Shown here in pieces: positions 36,594 through 49,975 of a DNA stretch of 64,000 nt. How positions within the stretch are numbered: the stretch's first letter is position 1; each line of letters starts with the position of its first letter. The notes under the pieces are model-generated. The model had not been told where the DNA came from. It worked only from the letters and a program-made list of their open reading frames with translations, and did not search any database. This stretch comes from Triops longicaudatus (taxonomy: Eukaryota; Arthropoda; Branchiopoda; Notostraca; Triopsidae): positions 26,841 to 90,840 of the forward strand of contig JAGQDJ010000198.1 of assembly GCA_022885665.1 (NCBI GenBank), given 5' to 3'. A program made the translations under genes and the position numbers.

Positions 36594-37768
36594 ATGGTTA
36601 AATGGAAGAGGTACAGCAGATGCAAGTTTTCATGGACATATGGTTGAATACACCTCTCAAAATAAACGCTTTGGGGCATTGAGCTTATTCATCGACTTGT
36701 ATTTTATTCCGGATAATGTCTCTCTTAACTCGGACTACTTATTTCAGTCGAAAGTGATGAGAACGCATAATATTACATTTTAATTTATTTTATTACTGTA
36801 CTTTGCGTTGTTTTCGTTCGCTGTGGAATTACACGGGCAAATGTCGCCAGAATGTGAGGAAATTCACAGGAGATCTGTACTGCGATTTTTGTTCGCGTTT
36901 CATTAGTGAAGTTATGAATGTTCACAGTCTGATCACTGAAAGCACCAGTAAAGTACCCGCCATGACATAATCTTGCAATCGCGCGAAATGAAGCGCAGGT
37001 TTTCACAAGAATTAACACTGTGACATTCATATGTATGTATATAGAGGAACTGTTGCAGGAATCTGCAAGAAAGATATATAGATTACCTCAACTTCTGAAC
37101 ATCTTGGCTTACTGTATTTCAAGCTCCCTAGCATTGTTTGTGAATGAGCTCAAATGCGAAAGTATAAGTTATTAGTTCTTTTTTGTAGGAGTTGTTGTGT
37201 TCGAGCTTTCGTGATGGCAGTTAGCCCAACGGCGCCTGTAGCGGCACCACCGTTAACCGTAACTGGGAATATTTCCTTTTTACAGCATTCATTATTAAAC
37301 TTTCGTTAATTAGAAGAGAAACGGACACTACCGTTTCCGAAATGTGACCCGCAATGTTATCTTGTGTTTACATTTTTTTAAACTTTAATGCTGGCGCCAA
37401 AAAAATGGATAAATAAAAGTTCATCGCAGCTGTTTGTTAAATATTGAATAGGTGGAGATAGTGAGCAGATTCCCAATGCATGATAATGAGTTTTTATGTA
37501 TTCTAGGAAACGACTCGGTATTGTTGTTTAGTGAAAGGTGCTTTCCGCAATTATTCTCAGAATTCGGGGGTTACAGGTCCAATTTCACTACTGTTCATTG
37601 GTCACATTTGAGTCAGGCGGCTATTGTACCCAATAGAACTAGAGCCTTATTTTCTTCTGTATTTACTTTTGCATGCGTGAAAACTCCTTTCCACATCAGG
37701 AATAGGCTCACTCATTTTTAAACAAAGCTTTGAACCGTTGAAGCAGTGAGTGGCGAGTGGCACCAATT
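36594..37768. other. Intergenic region eEF1B - CHK-kinase gene
   Basis: About 1.2 kb. The 5' part includes the eEF1B 3'-UTR with AATAAA near 36659. The remainder should hold the promoter and leader of the kinase-like gene. I see no further exon or element. Confidence 0.6.
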
Positions 37769-39381
37769 ATGGCTACCGACAGCGAATTCTGGAAAGTGAC
37801 AATCGAACGATACGAACTGCACGACAAGTTAGGAGCCATTGTTGCCGATTCGTCCAGTTGCTGGCCGAACATTACGAGACTAAAGCCAGAAGAATCAAAG
37901 AATGGGTGCTCAACGGTATTGTTGGGAAATGAGATTCACTTGGAAATTAAGCGAGCTGTTTCGAATAGCGAAAATTTCATGAGCCAAGTCTTTCGTCTTC
38001 ACGCTAAAGAAAATGAGCGTTCATATAGATGCTTCGTCAAGGTAGATTCCTTTGTTGTGAAAATTAGCTTTTCTGTTACGTAACTGAAGCTCTAACTATA
38101 TCATTACTACTTTTTACTGTTATTTTAATTTAGAAATGCGTTTACTTTTTGTGTGTGTACTCTTATGCAAAATTAATGTATTTATGTTTAATTTATTTAA
38201 ACTTCGCTATGAAATCTGGCTTGTATTGTCAATAACCTTTTAATTGTTCATAGGTGTTTTCGGAGGATCGTAAAATACGGGAACTTACTAAGAATCAACA
38301 TTTTTTTACCAGGGAGATTAGCATGTACGCGGACGTGTTTCCACACATGCGATACCTATTAGAAAATGCCAATTTAAAACCATCGGACTATCTACTGGTA
38401 CCGGAGTTATACCATGCAAATAACGAGATTGGTACTACTGCAACTCCTGGCAAGACAATTCTTGTTCTAGAAGACTTAAATGGCTCCGGGTACGGAATGA
38501 TTGATAAAATTCATGGCTGCGACTTGGCACATGCCAAAGTTGTTTTGCATGCATTAGCTTGTTATCACGCATTATCTATTATTGTGCTACGAAACACACG
38601 AGACCAACGTGAAGTATACAAATATCTAGAAACTTTTGTCAAACAACAAACGACGGGAATGTTGGAGGCCGCGGTGGCTTTCCAGAAGCCACGTGTCACG
38701 GTTTGCAGAGACGCCATGAGTAGCGTGGGTTACAGAGCCCTCGCTGAGGCACTGGAGAAACTTAGCGACAATTTACCTAACGTTGTCCGCCGAGAAACCG
38801 AGCAACAGGCCGGGATTTTAAGTTGCTTGCTCCACGGAGACTGCTGGACGAATAATATTCTCTTTCAATACGATCAATCAAGAAAGCCGACACGCGTAGC
38901 ATTGGTTGATTGGCAGGTGGCAGCAGTAGGGCATCCGGGTAAAGATATTGCGTATTTCTTCATGACCAGTACGCCGAGATCATTATGGCGAAATTCTTGG
39001 ACCGAATTACTGAATCACTACTTTCAAACTTTGAATGATTCGCTGGGTAAGCTTGGCTTGGACCTTGGAACATTGGGTTATAGCGTAACAAACTTTCTTG
39101 ACGAGTTCGCGGTTCGTGTTCCAAAGGCTTTACCACTGGCCACTTTGGTTCTAACGCTTATTCACCACGACGAACCTGCTTCTACCGTTAACAAGGAGGA
39201 AGAAAGCTATGATCATTTTACTATAGACAAGAAAACGAATGAAGTGAATTTCGGAAAAATAACGCCTCAGCCACGAATGAGCCTTAATGCTCTTACTTTA
39301 CCACAGCTTTTATCCAACCATGCCTTGTGTGATAGGTACGCTGATTTACTTTTGGAACTATACGGAAGAGGATGGCTGTAG
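37769..39381 (+). CDS. CHK-kinase-like protein (EcKinase family, DUF227/DUF1679 type)
   Basis: Two exons, 37769-38041 and 38254-39381, encode 466 residues. The start is the ATG of MATDSEFWKV; an upstream in-frame GTG is not needed. A phosphotransferase fold of the choline/aminoglycoside kinase superfamily is shown by the conserved Lys region ending exon 1 (RCFVK), TILVLEDLNGSGYGM, the catalytic loop HGDCWTNNILF (H-x-D-x4-N) and the metal-binding LVDWQVAAVGHPGKDIAYF. All expected catalytic residues are present. In arthropods this expanded family includes ecdysteroid 22-kinases and probable detoxification kinases. The substrate here cannot be told. It is cytosolic by the absence of a signal peptide. 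A possible AATAAA lies at about 39468. Confidence 0.9.
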
Positions 39382-40240
39382 AAATACAGCGTCATCGGGA
39401 GTTTCACTTTTGCCAAATTAGACACATGTTGTTGTCTCGAGTCCTTTTTGAATGAATTTTTGATAGTAATAAAAGCAATCGTAGTAATATAGTTTAAAAG
39501 GTATTTGTACTAAATGCAGTACTCCAAATACAAAACAGTAAAAAATTCGGTAAATTCTAATGGTAAGCTTTGACACAATCTAACGCCGTTTTGTTGCAAA
39601 AATAGTCATATTCTTTCAGCAAAAATTTTACTATTCACACACATCTGCTTGTACTGAAAGCCAATTGCTATGTGCAAAGTTCCACTCGGAAGGCTCTTGG
39701 GGATAAGAAAATGTACACGGGGAATATAATGGAGAAATATCCCGACGTTCAACATTCAGCATTGACAAAAAAGTTCTTGTATATTTGATTCTATTTTTTA
39801 TATTAATATTTGGTTTTGATATATTTCAATATTTGATTCCGTGCATCTGATTTATCAATTAATATTTTTAGAAAACATTAATTTTTAATGGAATTTCGTT
39901 AAAAATACTATCAAGAGCTACTTTGCGAAAAACTTTGTCCCGTATTAACGAAAACTCGCAGTTTCCAAGGAATTTTGCCGTAACCTTTTCTTCAGTCACG
40001 TTGTCTGTGAGTTTCGAGTTGCTGTGTGCCATCGAACAACGCTCCAAGCCTGCGCTTCGCCGTCCGCGGTTCTGTATCTAGTATCTCATTTATAATAAAA
40101 GACGCTATGACCGTGCTGCACGCCGAAACAGTTGTTTGTTATTCAACACTTTTTTAATTGTTTTGACCCAAAAGTATGCTTTCTGCAGTTTATTTTTATT
40201 CAGAACTATTTATTAATCCTCTTTACCTTAGTTAATAACC
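39382..40240. other. Intergenic region CHK kinase - CNOT9
   Basis: About 0.86 kb. It includes the kinase 3'-UTR and, near 40000-40080, a more GC-rich patch that may belong to the CNOT9 promoter or leader. No other feature is supported. Confidence 0.6.
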
Positions 40241-41564
40241 ATGGCAACAACGCAGGCGAACATCCAAGCCGTAGATCGCGAGAAAATCTACCAATGGATT
40301 AGTGAACTCACAAACCCTGAAACTCGTGAGAGTGCATTACTGGAATTAAGGTACACTATTATCTCTTTTCTACTCTTATTTTAGATCAACTTAAGAGATT
40401 TAAATGCGTTTTTAAAATTGCAGTAAGAAGCGAGAAGTGGTTCCAGACTTAGCTCCCATGTTATGGCATTCCTTCGGGGCCATTGCAGCTCTTCTTCAAG
40501 ATATTATAAACATATACCCTGCCATCAACCCAGCTACTTTAACGGCTCAACAGTCCAATCGAGTCTGTAACGCGCTGGCCTTGCTCCAGTGCGTTGCTTC
40601 TCACCCAGAGACGAGATCAGTCTTCCTCCAAGCGCATATTCCTTTGTTTCTCTATCCTTTCCTTCACACCGTGAGCAAAACTAGACCTTTCGAGTATTTG
40701 AGACTAACCAGTCTCGGAGTCATTGGTGCTCTTGTCAAAGTAAATTCCATTTTTGAACATAAAATAATTAGAAAAATAAAACATATATACAAAATATTCA
40801 ACAAATAAAAGTTTAATAACTCCGAAAGAAGTATTAGATAGTAATCTGTGTTACTCACTTTTAGACTGACGAGCAAGATGTGATTAACTTCCTATTGACT
40901 ACTGAAATTATTCCACTTTGTCTACGTATTATGGAAACCGGGTCCGAGCTTTCGCGCACAGTTGCTACTTTTATTCTCCAGAAAATCCTATTGGACGAAA
41001 CGGGATTGGCGTACATTTGCCAAACATACGAACGCTTTTCTCACGTCGCGATGATTCTTGTAAGAAGAAACTACTTATTTTTGATTTTTTATTTTAGTTC
41101 ATTTATTTATTTTTATTTTGAAACCATTGTAGGCGTAGCTTACTGTGGTTTATTTTGGTTTATTATTTCATTTCAAAATTATTTTATCCTGTTTATTACT
41201 ATTGTTTGATTTTTTCATTGACTTTTTTTTACTATACAGGGGAAAATGGTGATATCTTTGGCCAAAGAACAATCTGCTCGATTACTGAAGCATGTCGTTC
41301 GATGCTACCTGCGACTTTCTGACAACGCCCGGTGAGTTGAGAAGAGTAAATATAGAAAAAGGGCGTTGGAATAACATGCTTGTTTTCAGAGCACGGGAAG
41401 CGTTGAGGCAGTGTTTGCCTGATCAACTTCGTGACAATACCTTCCATATGTGTTTGAAAGATGACAAGAATACCAAACAGTGGCTTACTCAACTGTTGAA
41501 GAACTTGGAGACAACGATGGTTGATCCGCGATTGGCCCTTGGCTCCTCCTTGACAGCTCAGTGA
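40241..41564 (+). CDS. CNOT9: CCR4-NOT complex subunit 9 (Rcd1/RQCD1)
   Basis: Five exons with consistent phases: 40241-40350, 40424-40739, 40865-41059, 41240-41331, 41390-41564. They encode 295 residues (human 299). The whole protein is the armadillo-type Rcd1 domain, with EKIYQWISELTNPETRESAL, KKREVVPDLAPMLWHSFG, QSNRVCNALALLQCVASHPE, PFEYLRLTSLGVIGALVK, TEIIPLCLRIMETGSELSR and the C-terminal ALRQCLPDQLRD. In the family, CNOT9 docks on CNOT1 and recruits GW182 and other Trp-containing adaptors to the mRNA deadenylase. Conservation is very high and the gene appears complete. AATAAA occurs at about 41736. Confidence 0.97.
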
Positions 41565-42404
41565 TTATGGGTAGTCCCAAAGAGCGAATCTTGTACTTAC
41601 TTGCTTTTCTCTCTCCCATGATGGAAAACTTGTATATCACCCTATAAGTTTAAGTAAAAAGGATCAAAGTTATTATAAAAAATGGTAATACGGTTTTTTG
41701 TGAATCCGTAGAATGATTAAAAAAACGTGTACAAAAATAAATGATGTGATGATGTGTATTTGATGCTACAACACATTTTTATGGCATTTGTCCTCCCCAT
41801 ATGGCAAATATGGTCAACGCAAGATATAAAAAAGCTTCAATACAGTTTTTCAGGTTTGAAGGTATTAACACTTGTGTTTATTTCTGTTTCTAGTACCCAT
41901 CAAAAGCATGCATATAGATTGCCACATGACACTAGATTTTAAAAAAAAGTTATTACAAAAAGTAGCCTTATGTCTGGCTAATTCAAACCGACAAATTCAA
42001 TTGGGTCGGTACTGAAACTTATAGAAACAACTGAAAAAGTCAATTCAAACTCAAAAAAAAATGACTCATTCCTCAAAATTGACTCAAAAATCAAATTCCC
42101 TGAACTGACTTCGCCTTCCTCTTCGTACGTGTAGCTCGCCTGATATGAAAAGGCCGGCGCAACCACGATCGCTCCGGCAACGCTTACCTCGCACACGCGG
42201 CCCAGCTTCCTTTCCTTCCTTTTGAAAAGGGTCCCTTTTTGGCAATAGTAAATTTTTTATTCTTTTGCCAACTTTAGTCCTACATCATTATATTACATTC
42301 GTTGGGACAGAAACTGGCAGAGGGAAGCCAAAAAAGTGGCAAAACACTTTGCCACAGCTGATCTGTGGCGCTAGCCTCACTTTTCAGAAACTACACAAAT
42401 AACC
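41565..42404. promoter_or_regulatory. CNOT9 3' flank and POLR1B promoter region
   Basis: The proximal part is the CNOT9 3'-UTR. At about 42110-42220 the base composition becomes GC-rich (CGGCGCAACCACGATCGCTC and similar), consistent with a CpG-containing promoter for POLR1B, whose ATG is at 42405. No TATA box is evident. Confidence 0.45.
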
Positions 42405-45400
42405 ATGGCGGCCACTACGGTGAAACCCACGTGGCCAGAGCTCTCAGCGCAAATTAAACCGTCTTTAAAGTTAGTTCAAAGCCCAGATTTTGGAAAACCA
42501 CGTCATCAGCTCTACAAGGCAAGTTCCAAATAAAAATACTTGTTAAAACACATGTAAATCTTTGTTTCCCTAGGAATTGGCCGATCTCGGTCTTCCAGGC
42601 ATTGAGTCTTTTAACTTTATGTTAAATGGAGGACTCTCTAATGCTATTCAAGACATTCATCCGATTGAATTCGCGTTACCCAAAGGTTCCAGAATCAAGA
42701 TCAAGTTCGAAGTGAGTTATTTATTCCAAATTTAAAGTCTAAAACCTTGTTTCGACACTTTCTAATGTATATGTAACTGTGTTATCTTTTCAGAATGCTC
42801 AGATTTTCCTCCCACAAGCTCGTGAAGGTGCGGTAGACCGTAACCCGAACATTTATCCTAAAGAATGTCGAATGTCTGGCACAACATACAAAGGCAGGCT
42901 CATTGTGCGAGTGAAATGGTGGGTTGATGGCAAATTGCAAGTTCCTTTGGAGAAAGACTTGGGTGATATCCCTATCATGCTCAAAGTAAGCCTATAACTG
43001 CAATTCCAGGCATGTTCTGAAACTTCATTTACCTTTTTTTTCCATTAGTCCAACGCTTGTCACCTAGCAAAATTAACTCCCGAGCAAATGGTTGCGAAAG
43101 GCGAGCACGCCGAAGAGTTTGGCGGTTATTTCATCGTCAAGGGCCACGAAAGGCTTTTGCGTTTATTGACAGCCACGAGGAAGAATTTTCCTATCGCTGT
43201 TCAGCGAGAAAAATGGAAAACTCGTGGTAAACTTTTCACCGACAAAGGCATCATGATTCGCTGCGTCAAACGAGACATGACGTCTACAGTAAATAACCTC
43301 TTGTTAACTCAAAGTTGGAGATTTTTTGTCATTTTAATGCTTTTTTTATGCATTTTGAGTAGAACAACGTCTTGCATTATTTGCAAAACGGAACTGTCAA
43401 GTTTATGTGCTCGTACCAGAAAGCTTTGTACTTTCTGCCGGTTGTTTTAGTCCTCAAAGCCTTGGTGAACGTCACTGACGAGTATATTTTCCAAGAACTC
43501 GTTCTTGGCATGGAAGATAACCTGTATTTCAGAGAGTAAGTTGAACACAACACTTACAAATAAACTTTTTAAACAGGAATAAGTAATAAAACAGTCAAAT
43601 AAGAGCCATTTATCACGCTGTTATAAAAATAAAATAAAAAATTAAATGAATAAATGTACTTTTGTTGTAAATAGTCTTCAGTTTCCTATTTTTTCACTCA
43701 TTCCGTATCATCTACTGGTTCTAATTTTTTCGTGTGAATTCTAGGCGTACTGCGTTTATGCTGCGATTGCTGCAAGGCGAAGGCATTAATTCTTACGAAC
43801 AAGCTCGAGTGTTTATTGGCAAAAGTTTCCGAATTAAGTTCAGGGAACTTCCAGAATGGTACACGGACGAAGAAGTTTGCGACCATTTGTTGAAGTAAGA
43901 GAATAGTATTTTTTAAAGTATAAAATAGAAAAAAAAAACAAAAATAAATAAATAGAGAATAGCTTTAATAAGGAATAGTCGAGCAATGTTTTTCTTTTCA
44001 ATAATAATAATTTGTTTTACATTTTATTTAATTTTATTGATTTATTTCATAGGAAGTCGGTAATGATCCATTTAGAGGATAACGTGGACAAATTTCGTGC
44101 TATCTGCTTCGCCATCCGCAAATTGTTCTCCTTTGTGCAAGAACACTGCGTGCCTGAAGGCATGGACCCTGTTATGATGCAAGAAGTGACCCTACCAGGG
44201 CACACGTACCTTCAGTTAATCAAAGAAAAATCAGAAAAATTCCTGGGGCTCCTTCGATTCTTGATTTTGAAGAAAGCTGGTGGCCGGAAAGATTACCAAC
44301 TCACGCAAAGTACGTTTTACTGTTCTAAATTATTATTTCCACAATAATTTTTTTCTCTGTGCATTTGTCTTTTTAAATAAAGTTTTATTTTATTTATAAA
44401 TTAAATATTAGTTTGTGTTAAAAAACTATGTCCCAAATAACTTAGTTGTCAGTTTAGAAATATTGGTTTGCACGCTTGTAAAATTGAATTAGTGTTCAAT
44501 TTTTTTAACCTTTTTCATACATTTTCATACGTTTAGCCGAATTGCTGTGGTGTTTGGGAAAATCGACTAAGTTCGAGGCAAGTTTGGAAACTTTTCTCGC
44601 TACGGGCAACTTGCCTTCCACGGCCGATTTGGGTTTAATGCAATCTGCGGGTAAGGAATCGAAATAAAAAGGCAAAAATGGTCTAATTAATGTTTTGAAA
44701 AAGGTTTAACGATTGTTGCCGAAAACATTAACCGTATGCGATACATGTCCCATTTCAAAGCCATTCACAGAGGAGCAGCTTTCCAAGATTCACGGAGCAG
44801 TGAAGTGCGACAGCTCAAGCCAGACGCTTGGGGTAATTTATAAGTCATCTTTCGCCTAATTTATGTCTTTATTAATGGCTAATTTGGAGGAATTGAAGAA
44901 ATCTGGCAATTATTTCGAAGTTTAGAATTGGTCTTTCAAAACAAAAGCAATGCTATTGAATTATATTCGTAGAATTTTTTCATTTTTATATGAATTCGTG
45001 TTCCATTTCTTTTTTCATTTTCCACATTTCAAGATTTTTAACGAACTTCGTTTCAAAATTTCTGCTAATGACATTTCAAAATAAAAAAGAATTTTTATAC
45101 AGGATTCTGATTTTGATTTTAGAAAATTTGCCTAGTTTGCGTCATGTCTTTGTAAAGTGCGTAAATTAACGATTTTTTTTTTTTTTAGGTTTTCTGTGTC
45201 CTGTGCACACTCCCGACGGTGCTCCTTGCGGTCTCTTGAACCATTTAACTGCTCTTTGTCAGATAACCAATACAGAGCCGGATTTGTCGAATTTACCAGC
45301 CATATTAGCCGGTTTGGGCATGGTTTCTGTCGGTACCGAGCCACCCGTCCCGTACAAACAATGTTACCCGGTGCAGTTAGAAGGAAAAGTACTCGGTTAC

Positions 45401-48400
45401 ATCCCCGATAAGATTGCTCCGCGTTTGGTCGACAAATTGCGCTTGATGAAAATCCGAGGCGAGAAGGTTGGAAACATTTCTTACTTTTTTTAAATTTTAT
45501 TACCTTCAAACGGGTTTTTTAAACATTTTCTTCGAAGTAGTACAGGGTTATTTGATAAGTTATTCGATTTTTACACGATTTCCTAAAAAATTAGATCTTT
45601 TATTCCCTTTTTACTAAAAAATATACTTTCAGAATACTTTTTTTTCCAAATATTTTGTGAACGGTATAATACAAAAAATACTAAAAATTTAAGTTTCTGT
45701 GTATCGTTTTTTTATTGATAGGCATTGAATTGTTTGTTGTTATTGTTTTGCTTGCATTTATTAACTTTCTTAATCTTTATTTTTTTAAATTTTATTTTTA
45801 TTTTTTGGTCTTTGCACAATTTTAAGTGGGATGTTTCTTTTGTTGTTCTAGGGCGTTCCAGTCACACTAGAGATTGTTCTCGTTCCGAAACTGAAAGGCA
45901 AAATCTATGGCCAATACCCGGGATTGTACCTCTTTGGAGGCGTGGCTCGCATGGTACGGCCCGTGATAAATTTGGCAGCCCGAGCAGTGGAACTCATCGG
46001 CACGTTCGAACAAGTGTATTTGGATATTGCCGTAACGGCTGACGAAGCCGTTGAAGGAGTAAATAACTCACATTCAATTAATTAGTTCGTGTTATCTAAT
46101 TCGATTACTGTATTACTCTTAGTACAGTTTTGTGTATTTTTTTATTTTTTTTTTAGATTTTAAGTAGATTTATTGTTATAATTTTTTTATAGGTAACTAC
46201 ACATCAAGAAATTTGCGAGACGAGTTTCCTGAGTAACCTCGCTTGTCTAATTCCCTTCCCGGATTTCAATCAGAGTCCTCGTAACATGTACCAGTGTCAG
46301 GTAAACTTGTTACAATCATGAATTTTACGTATGAACATGCGTTTTAACCGTTTTTTGGGATCTAGATGGGTAAGCAAACCATGGGTACGCCGTGTCATAA
46401 TTGGCCCTTGCAGACAGAATCGAAATTATACCGTTTACAGACACCAACGACGCCCTTGGTCCGGCCGGGTCATTGGGACAAGTTAGGCATGGATAATTTT
46501 GCTATGGGAACCAACGCTGTTGTTGCAGTTATTTCTTATACAGTATGTTAAAGCGTCAGACACTAAGTCTTGTCTATTTTAGCGTTTTATTTGGCTCCGA
46601 TTATTAATTTTCATTTTTTTTTTCTTTAATGAATACTGAAAACTGTTTACACAAATGTCGTTGGTTTAATGTTAATTTTATTTAGGGATATGACATGGAA
46701 GACGCCATGGTGATTAACCGGTGTTCGTTGCAAAGAGGTTTCGCGTATGGTCAGGTGTTCAAATCTGAATTCATAGATCTGCGAGATCTTAGCACGGGAG
46801 GTCTTCCAGTAAGTATTGAACCCAAATTAACTTCCCTTTGAAGTGAAAAACTGTTTAATGTCCAACTGCAGTTAATGTAATTAACTTTTTCTTTTAAAAG
46901 CATATTTTCGGGTCCTAAATGAGTGTTGTATTGTTTTCCAGCGAACTGCCATTTTCCAGCGCGATCCATCAAATGTTGAATTGGCAAAGTTTGTGGACTC
47001 GGATGGTCTTCCGTTTCCAGGAACGCGGTTAAAAAGTGGCGATCCGTTTTATTGGTAAGAAATGGTTCCCTTTTTGTGATTTTTAGATTGGATTTTGTGA
47101 TTTACGTTTGTTTGTGTTTTTAGTTACTACATCAAAGAAGAAGGAAAGTTTGTAGTCGAGAAATACAAAGGCTCGGAAGAGGTGTTTGTCGATAATATAA
47201 AACTGTGTGGGTTAGAATCGAGTCCGGAGGAAATACGGAGAGTTTCCATCAGTTATAGAGTTCCTGTAAGTAAATATGTGCCTATTGCTGGATCTTTTTA
47301 TTGACAAACATATTTACAATAGTATTGTTTTTCATTTTTACGTTTGAACTTTAGATTTTTACGTAATTCGAGTTTTCCGTCAGTGATTATGAACTGTTGT
47401 GTGGAATAACGTATTTTCGTTGTTTCTTTAGCGTTTCCCGTCGGTTGGAGACAAATTTGCCAGTCGAGCTGGTCAGAAAGGTATCTGTTCCCAACAGTGG
47501 CCCGCTGAGGATCTACCTTTCACCGAAAGTGGGCTTATTCCCGATATCGTGTTCAACCCTCACGGTTTCCCGTCGCGTATGACAATCGGTAAGCTTTTTT
47601 ACTTTTGTAAAGTTTCTGTATTTTTTATTTTATTTTTTTTTTACACAAAAATTATTGTAAATCTAACGTATATATTTTCGAAAAAATCCTCGCCCATGCA
47701 GCTATGATGATCGAGAGTATGGCAGGCAAAGGAGGAGCTATCCACGGCATGGTTCACGACGCCACGCCCTTCAAGTTCTCCGAAGATGACACAGCCATCG
47801 ATTATTATGGCCGAATGTTAGAAGCGGGTAAGCTTATTTGCTTGTTACATTTTAGTTGAATTTATACCCGTCTACCTAAACCTTATTCGCTTCCGTGAAA
47901 AGTTCTTGAAATTTCCGAAACTCCATTTAAAAGTTCGTCAGTGAGAATATAGTTAATTTCTTTATTTATTTTCCCATAGCCGGATACAATTACTACGGAA
48001 CCGAAAAGTTGTACAGTGGAACAGACGGCCGTGAAATGAACGCAGATATCTTTTTCGGTATCGTCCATTACCAGCGTCTACGTCACATGGTGTCTGACAA
48101 ATATCAGGTAAATTATTGTTATAATTTATCAGGTAAATATAAATAAAATATTAGGTAAATTTTAGATAGTTTCTTCAGCAGAATTTTTAAATATTCGTCA
48201 TTTTCATTTTTTATTTTTAACCGTTTTTATTGTTTTTAAGATATTGTGTATTTTTGTAATTTTTTGTCTGGATTTTGCTGATGTGTCAATTTTATTAAAT
48301 AGGTGCGTAGCGTCGGTCCGGTGGATATTGTGACCTTACAGCCGATCAAAGGTCGCAAACGCGGTGGAGGTGTTCGTTTCGGTGAAATGGAACGTGATGC

Positions 48401-48866
48401 TCTGTTGTCACATGGCACTTCCTTTTTATTACACGATCGGCTGTTCCACTGCTCGGACAAATCCTCGGTAAGTCGATTATGGTGATGAATGTAGGCCATT
48501 TGATTACGTCACAGGGTCGTGACGCTGCTAGTCAAGTCACGCGCTATCGTATATTAATAGCCGTCGTGTTTGTGGGGAGTCGAGAGCTGCTTTAATGTAT
48601 AAAGCCCATGTGCTGTTTCTCATGTATCGTGTTTTATTCCATAGGCACATTTATGTCGAACTTGTGGATCGATTTTGTCCCCGATTTTAGAGCTGCCCCA
48701 AAAACTAAGCGCCTATAGCCGAGAATTGCCACGCATTCCGGTCTGCAAGATATGTAAAGAAAGTGGCGACGTGCAGGAAATCGAAGTGCCCCATGTTTTC
48801 AAGTTCTTGATTGCGCAATTAGCTTCCGTAAACATTAAAGTTTCCATAAAAATCGCAACAGCGTGA
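42405..48866 (+). CDS. POLR1B: RNA polymerase I second-largest subunit (RPA2/RPA135)
   Basis: Twenty-one exons: 42405-42518, 42574-42711, 42794-42985, 43049-43288, 43363-43535, 43745-43894, 44053-44309, 44537-44650, 44704-44832, 45189-45466, 45852-46058, 46193-46300, 46366-46542, 46686-46808, 46942-47054, 47124-47265, 47432-47588, 47702-47827, 47980-48107, 48303-48467, 48645-48866. They encode 1150 residues (human 1135). Hallmarks are GGYFIVKGHERLLR, GFLCPVHTPDGAPCGLLNHL, YPGLYLFGGVARMVRPV, QCQMGKQTMG, the active-site acidic pair in SYTGYDMEDAMVIN, FNPHGFPSRMTI, RFGEMERDALLSHGTS and a C-terminal zinc ribbon with CRTC and CKIC. Together with RPA1 it forms the nucleolar Pol I catalytic core for 47S pre-rRNA. 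Intron 1 uses a GC donor. The motif normally SRHGQKG reads SRAGQKG, an unusual change reported separately. Confidence 0.97.
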
Positions 48867-49246
48867 GAGGATAAATTGTGGAATTGTAAGAAGTTTTATC
48901 GCAAAAAATACAGCAAAAAAATGCAAAAGCGTGGATCGTCTTATGCCCGAGTAGTAAATGTAGTTAACTCATCAGGTAAGTATACTTCATTTTCTATGCG
49001 TCAAGTTTAATGAGTATCTCATCCTGTTCGATAAAATGTAAAACAACGTCAAACATTTTTTGTTAGATTCTTGGAATGTTTTGCCTCTTGTCCACGAAGA
49101 TTGCAAGGGAGAAGTACAACATTTTGTGTTTTGTCGCCACGCATAGATGGCACGCATTTATTACCGGCAATGATACACGCATACTAGGATGGGATGTTTC
49201 ACAAAAACATTTGTCTAGAATTTTGTCTTCAACCCTGGAAAGTTCT
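48867..49246. other. Convergent 3' region of POLR1B and cytochrome c
   Basis: 380 bases between the two stop codons, holding both 3'-UTRs. No canonical AATAAA for POLR1B is obvious, and nothing else is recognisable. Confidence 0.6.
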
Positions 49247-49975
49247 TCACTTGGTAGCGTCCTGCAAGTAAGCGATGAGGTCGGCACGTTCGTTGGCCTT
49301 CTTCAAGCCAGCGAAGACCATCTTGGTGCCGGGGATGTATTTCTTGGGGTTTTCGAGGTATTCGAAGAGGGTATCAGGGCCCCAGGTAATGCCTTTTGAT
49401 TTGTTAGCGTCGGTGTACACGTAACCGGGAGCTTGACCGGTCTTGCGGCCAAACAAACCGTGCAAGTTGGGACCAGTCTTGTGTTTGCCGCCAGCTTCCA
49501 CGGTGTGGCACTGGGCGCAACGCTGGACGAACAACTATAAAGAAAAATACTTATTAGAAATGGGTCAAACTTATAACAAAAATTATTAAATAATTCCAGT
49601 CAAGTGCATTAAACGCTTTTACATTCAATTAAAAAAGAAAGATGAATTAAATGCGAAAAGATAACTTGGTACTTCGAACAATTTAACTATGCGTAATAAT
49701 AATAAAAAATACTTTTGTTAGAAAATTTTGTAATAAATAACAAAATGTATTAACTAATTACGATTTTAACTAAAGGAGACAATGAACGACAGAAACAAAG
49801 AGACAGGAACAATTTAAAAAAAAATACATTAATAAAATCAGAAAATAAAATATCGTAAAAATACCAACAGAATAATTACAAAAGATAAGATACTTTTTTT
49901 AATAAATCGTGTCTCATTACGAATGGAAATACTCACTTTCTTGCCCTTTTCAATGTCACCAGCAGGTACAACCAT
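49247..49975 (-). CDS. Cyt-c: Cytochrome c, somatic
   Basis: Two coding exons on the minus strand, 49975-49937 (13 codons, MVVPAGDIEKGKK) and 49534-49247. They encode 108 residues. The heme-attachment motif CAQCH is at residues 19-23 and the axial Met is M85 in GTKMVFAG. Other invariant blocks are GPNLHGLFGRKTGQ, YTDANKSKGITW, TLFEYLENPKKYIP and the arthropod-like end KANERADLIAYLQDATK. It is the electron carrier between complexes III and IV in the mitochondrial intermembrane space, and an apoptosome trigger in many animals. A 5'-UTR intron is inferred from 49985 to about 50414 (donor GTAAGC, acceptor TTTCCAG on the minus strand). It is head to head with ELYS. Confidence 0.98.

Noticed and set aside
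37757..37768. In-frame GTG upstream of the CHK-kinase ATG
   Set aside because: Non-ATG initiation is not needed. The ATG at 37769 gives the normal family N-terminus.
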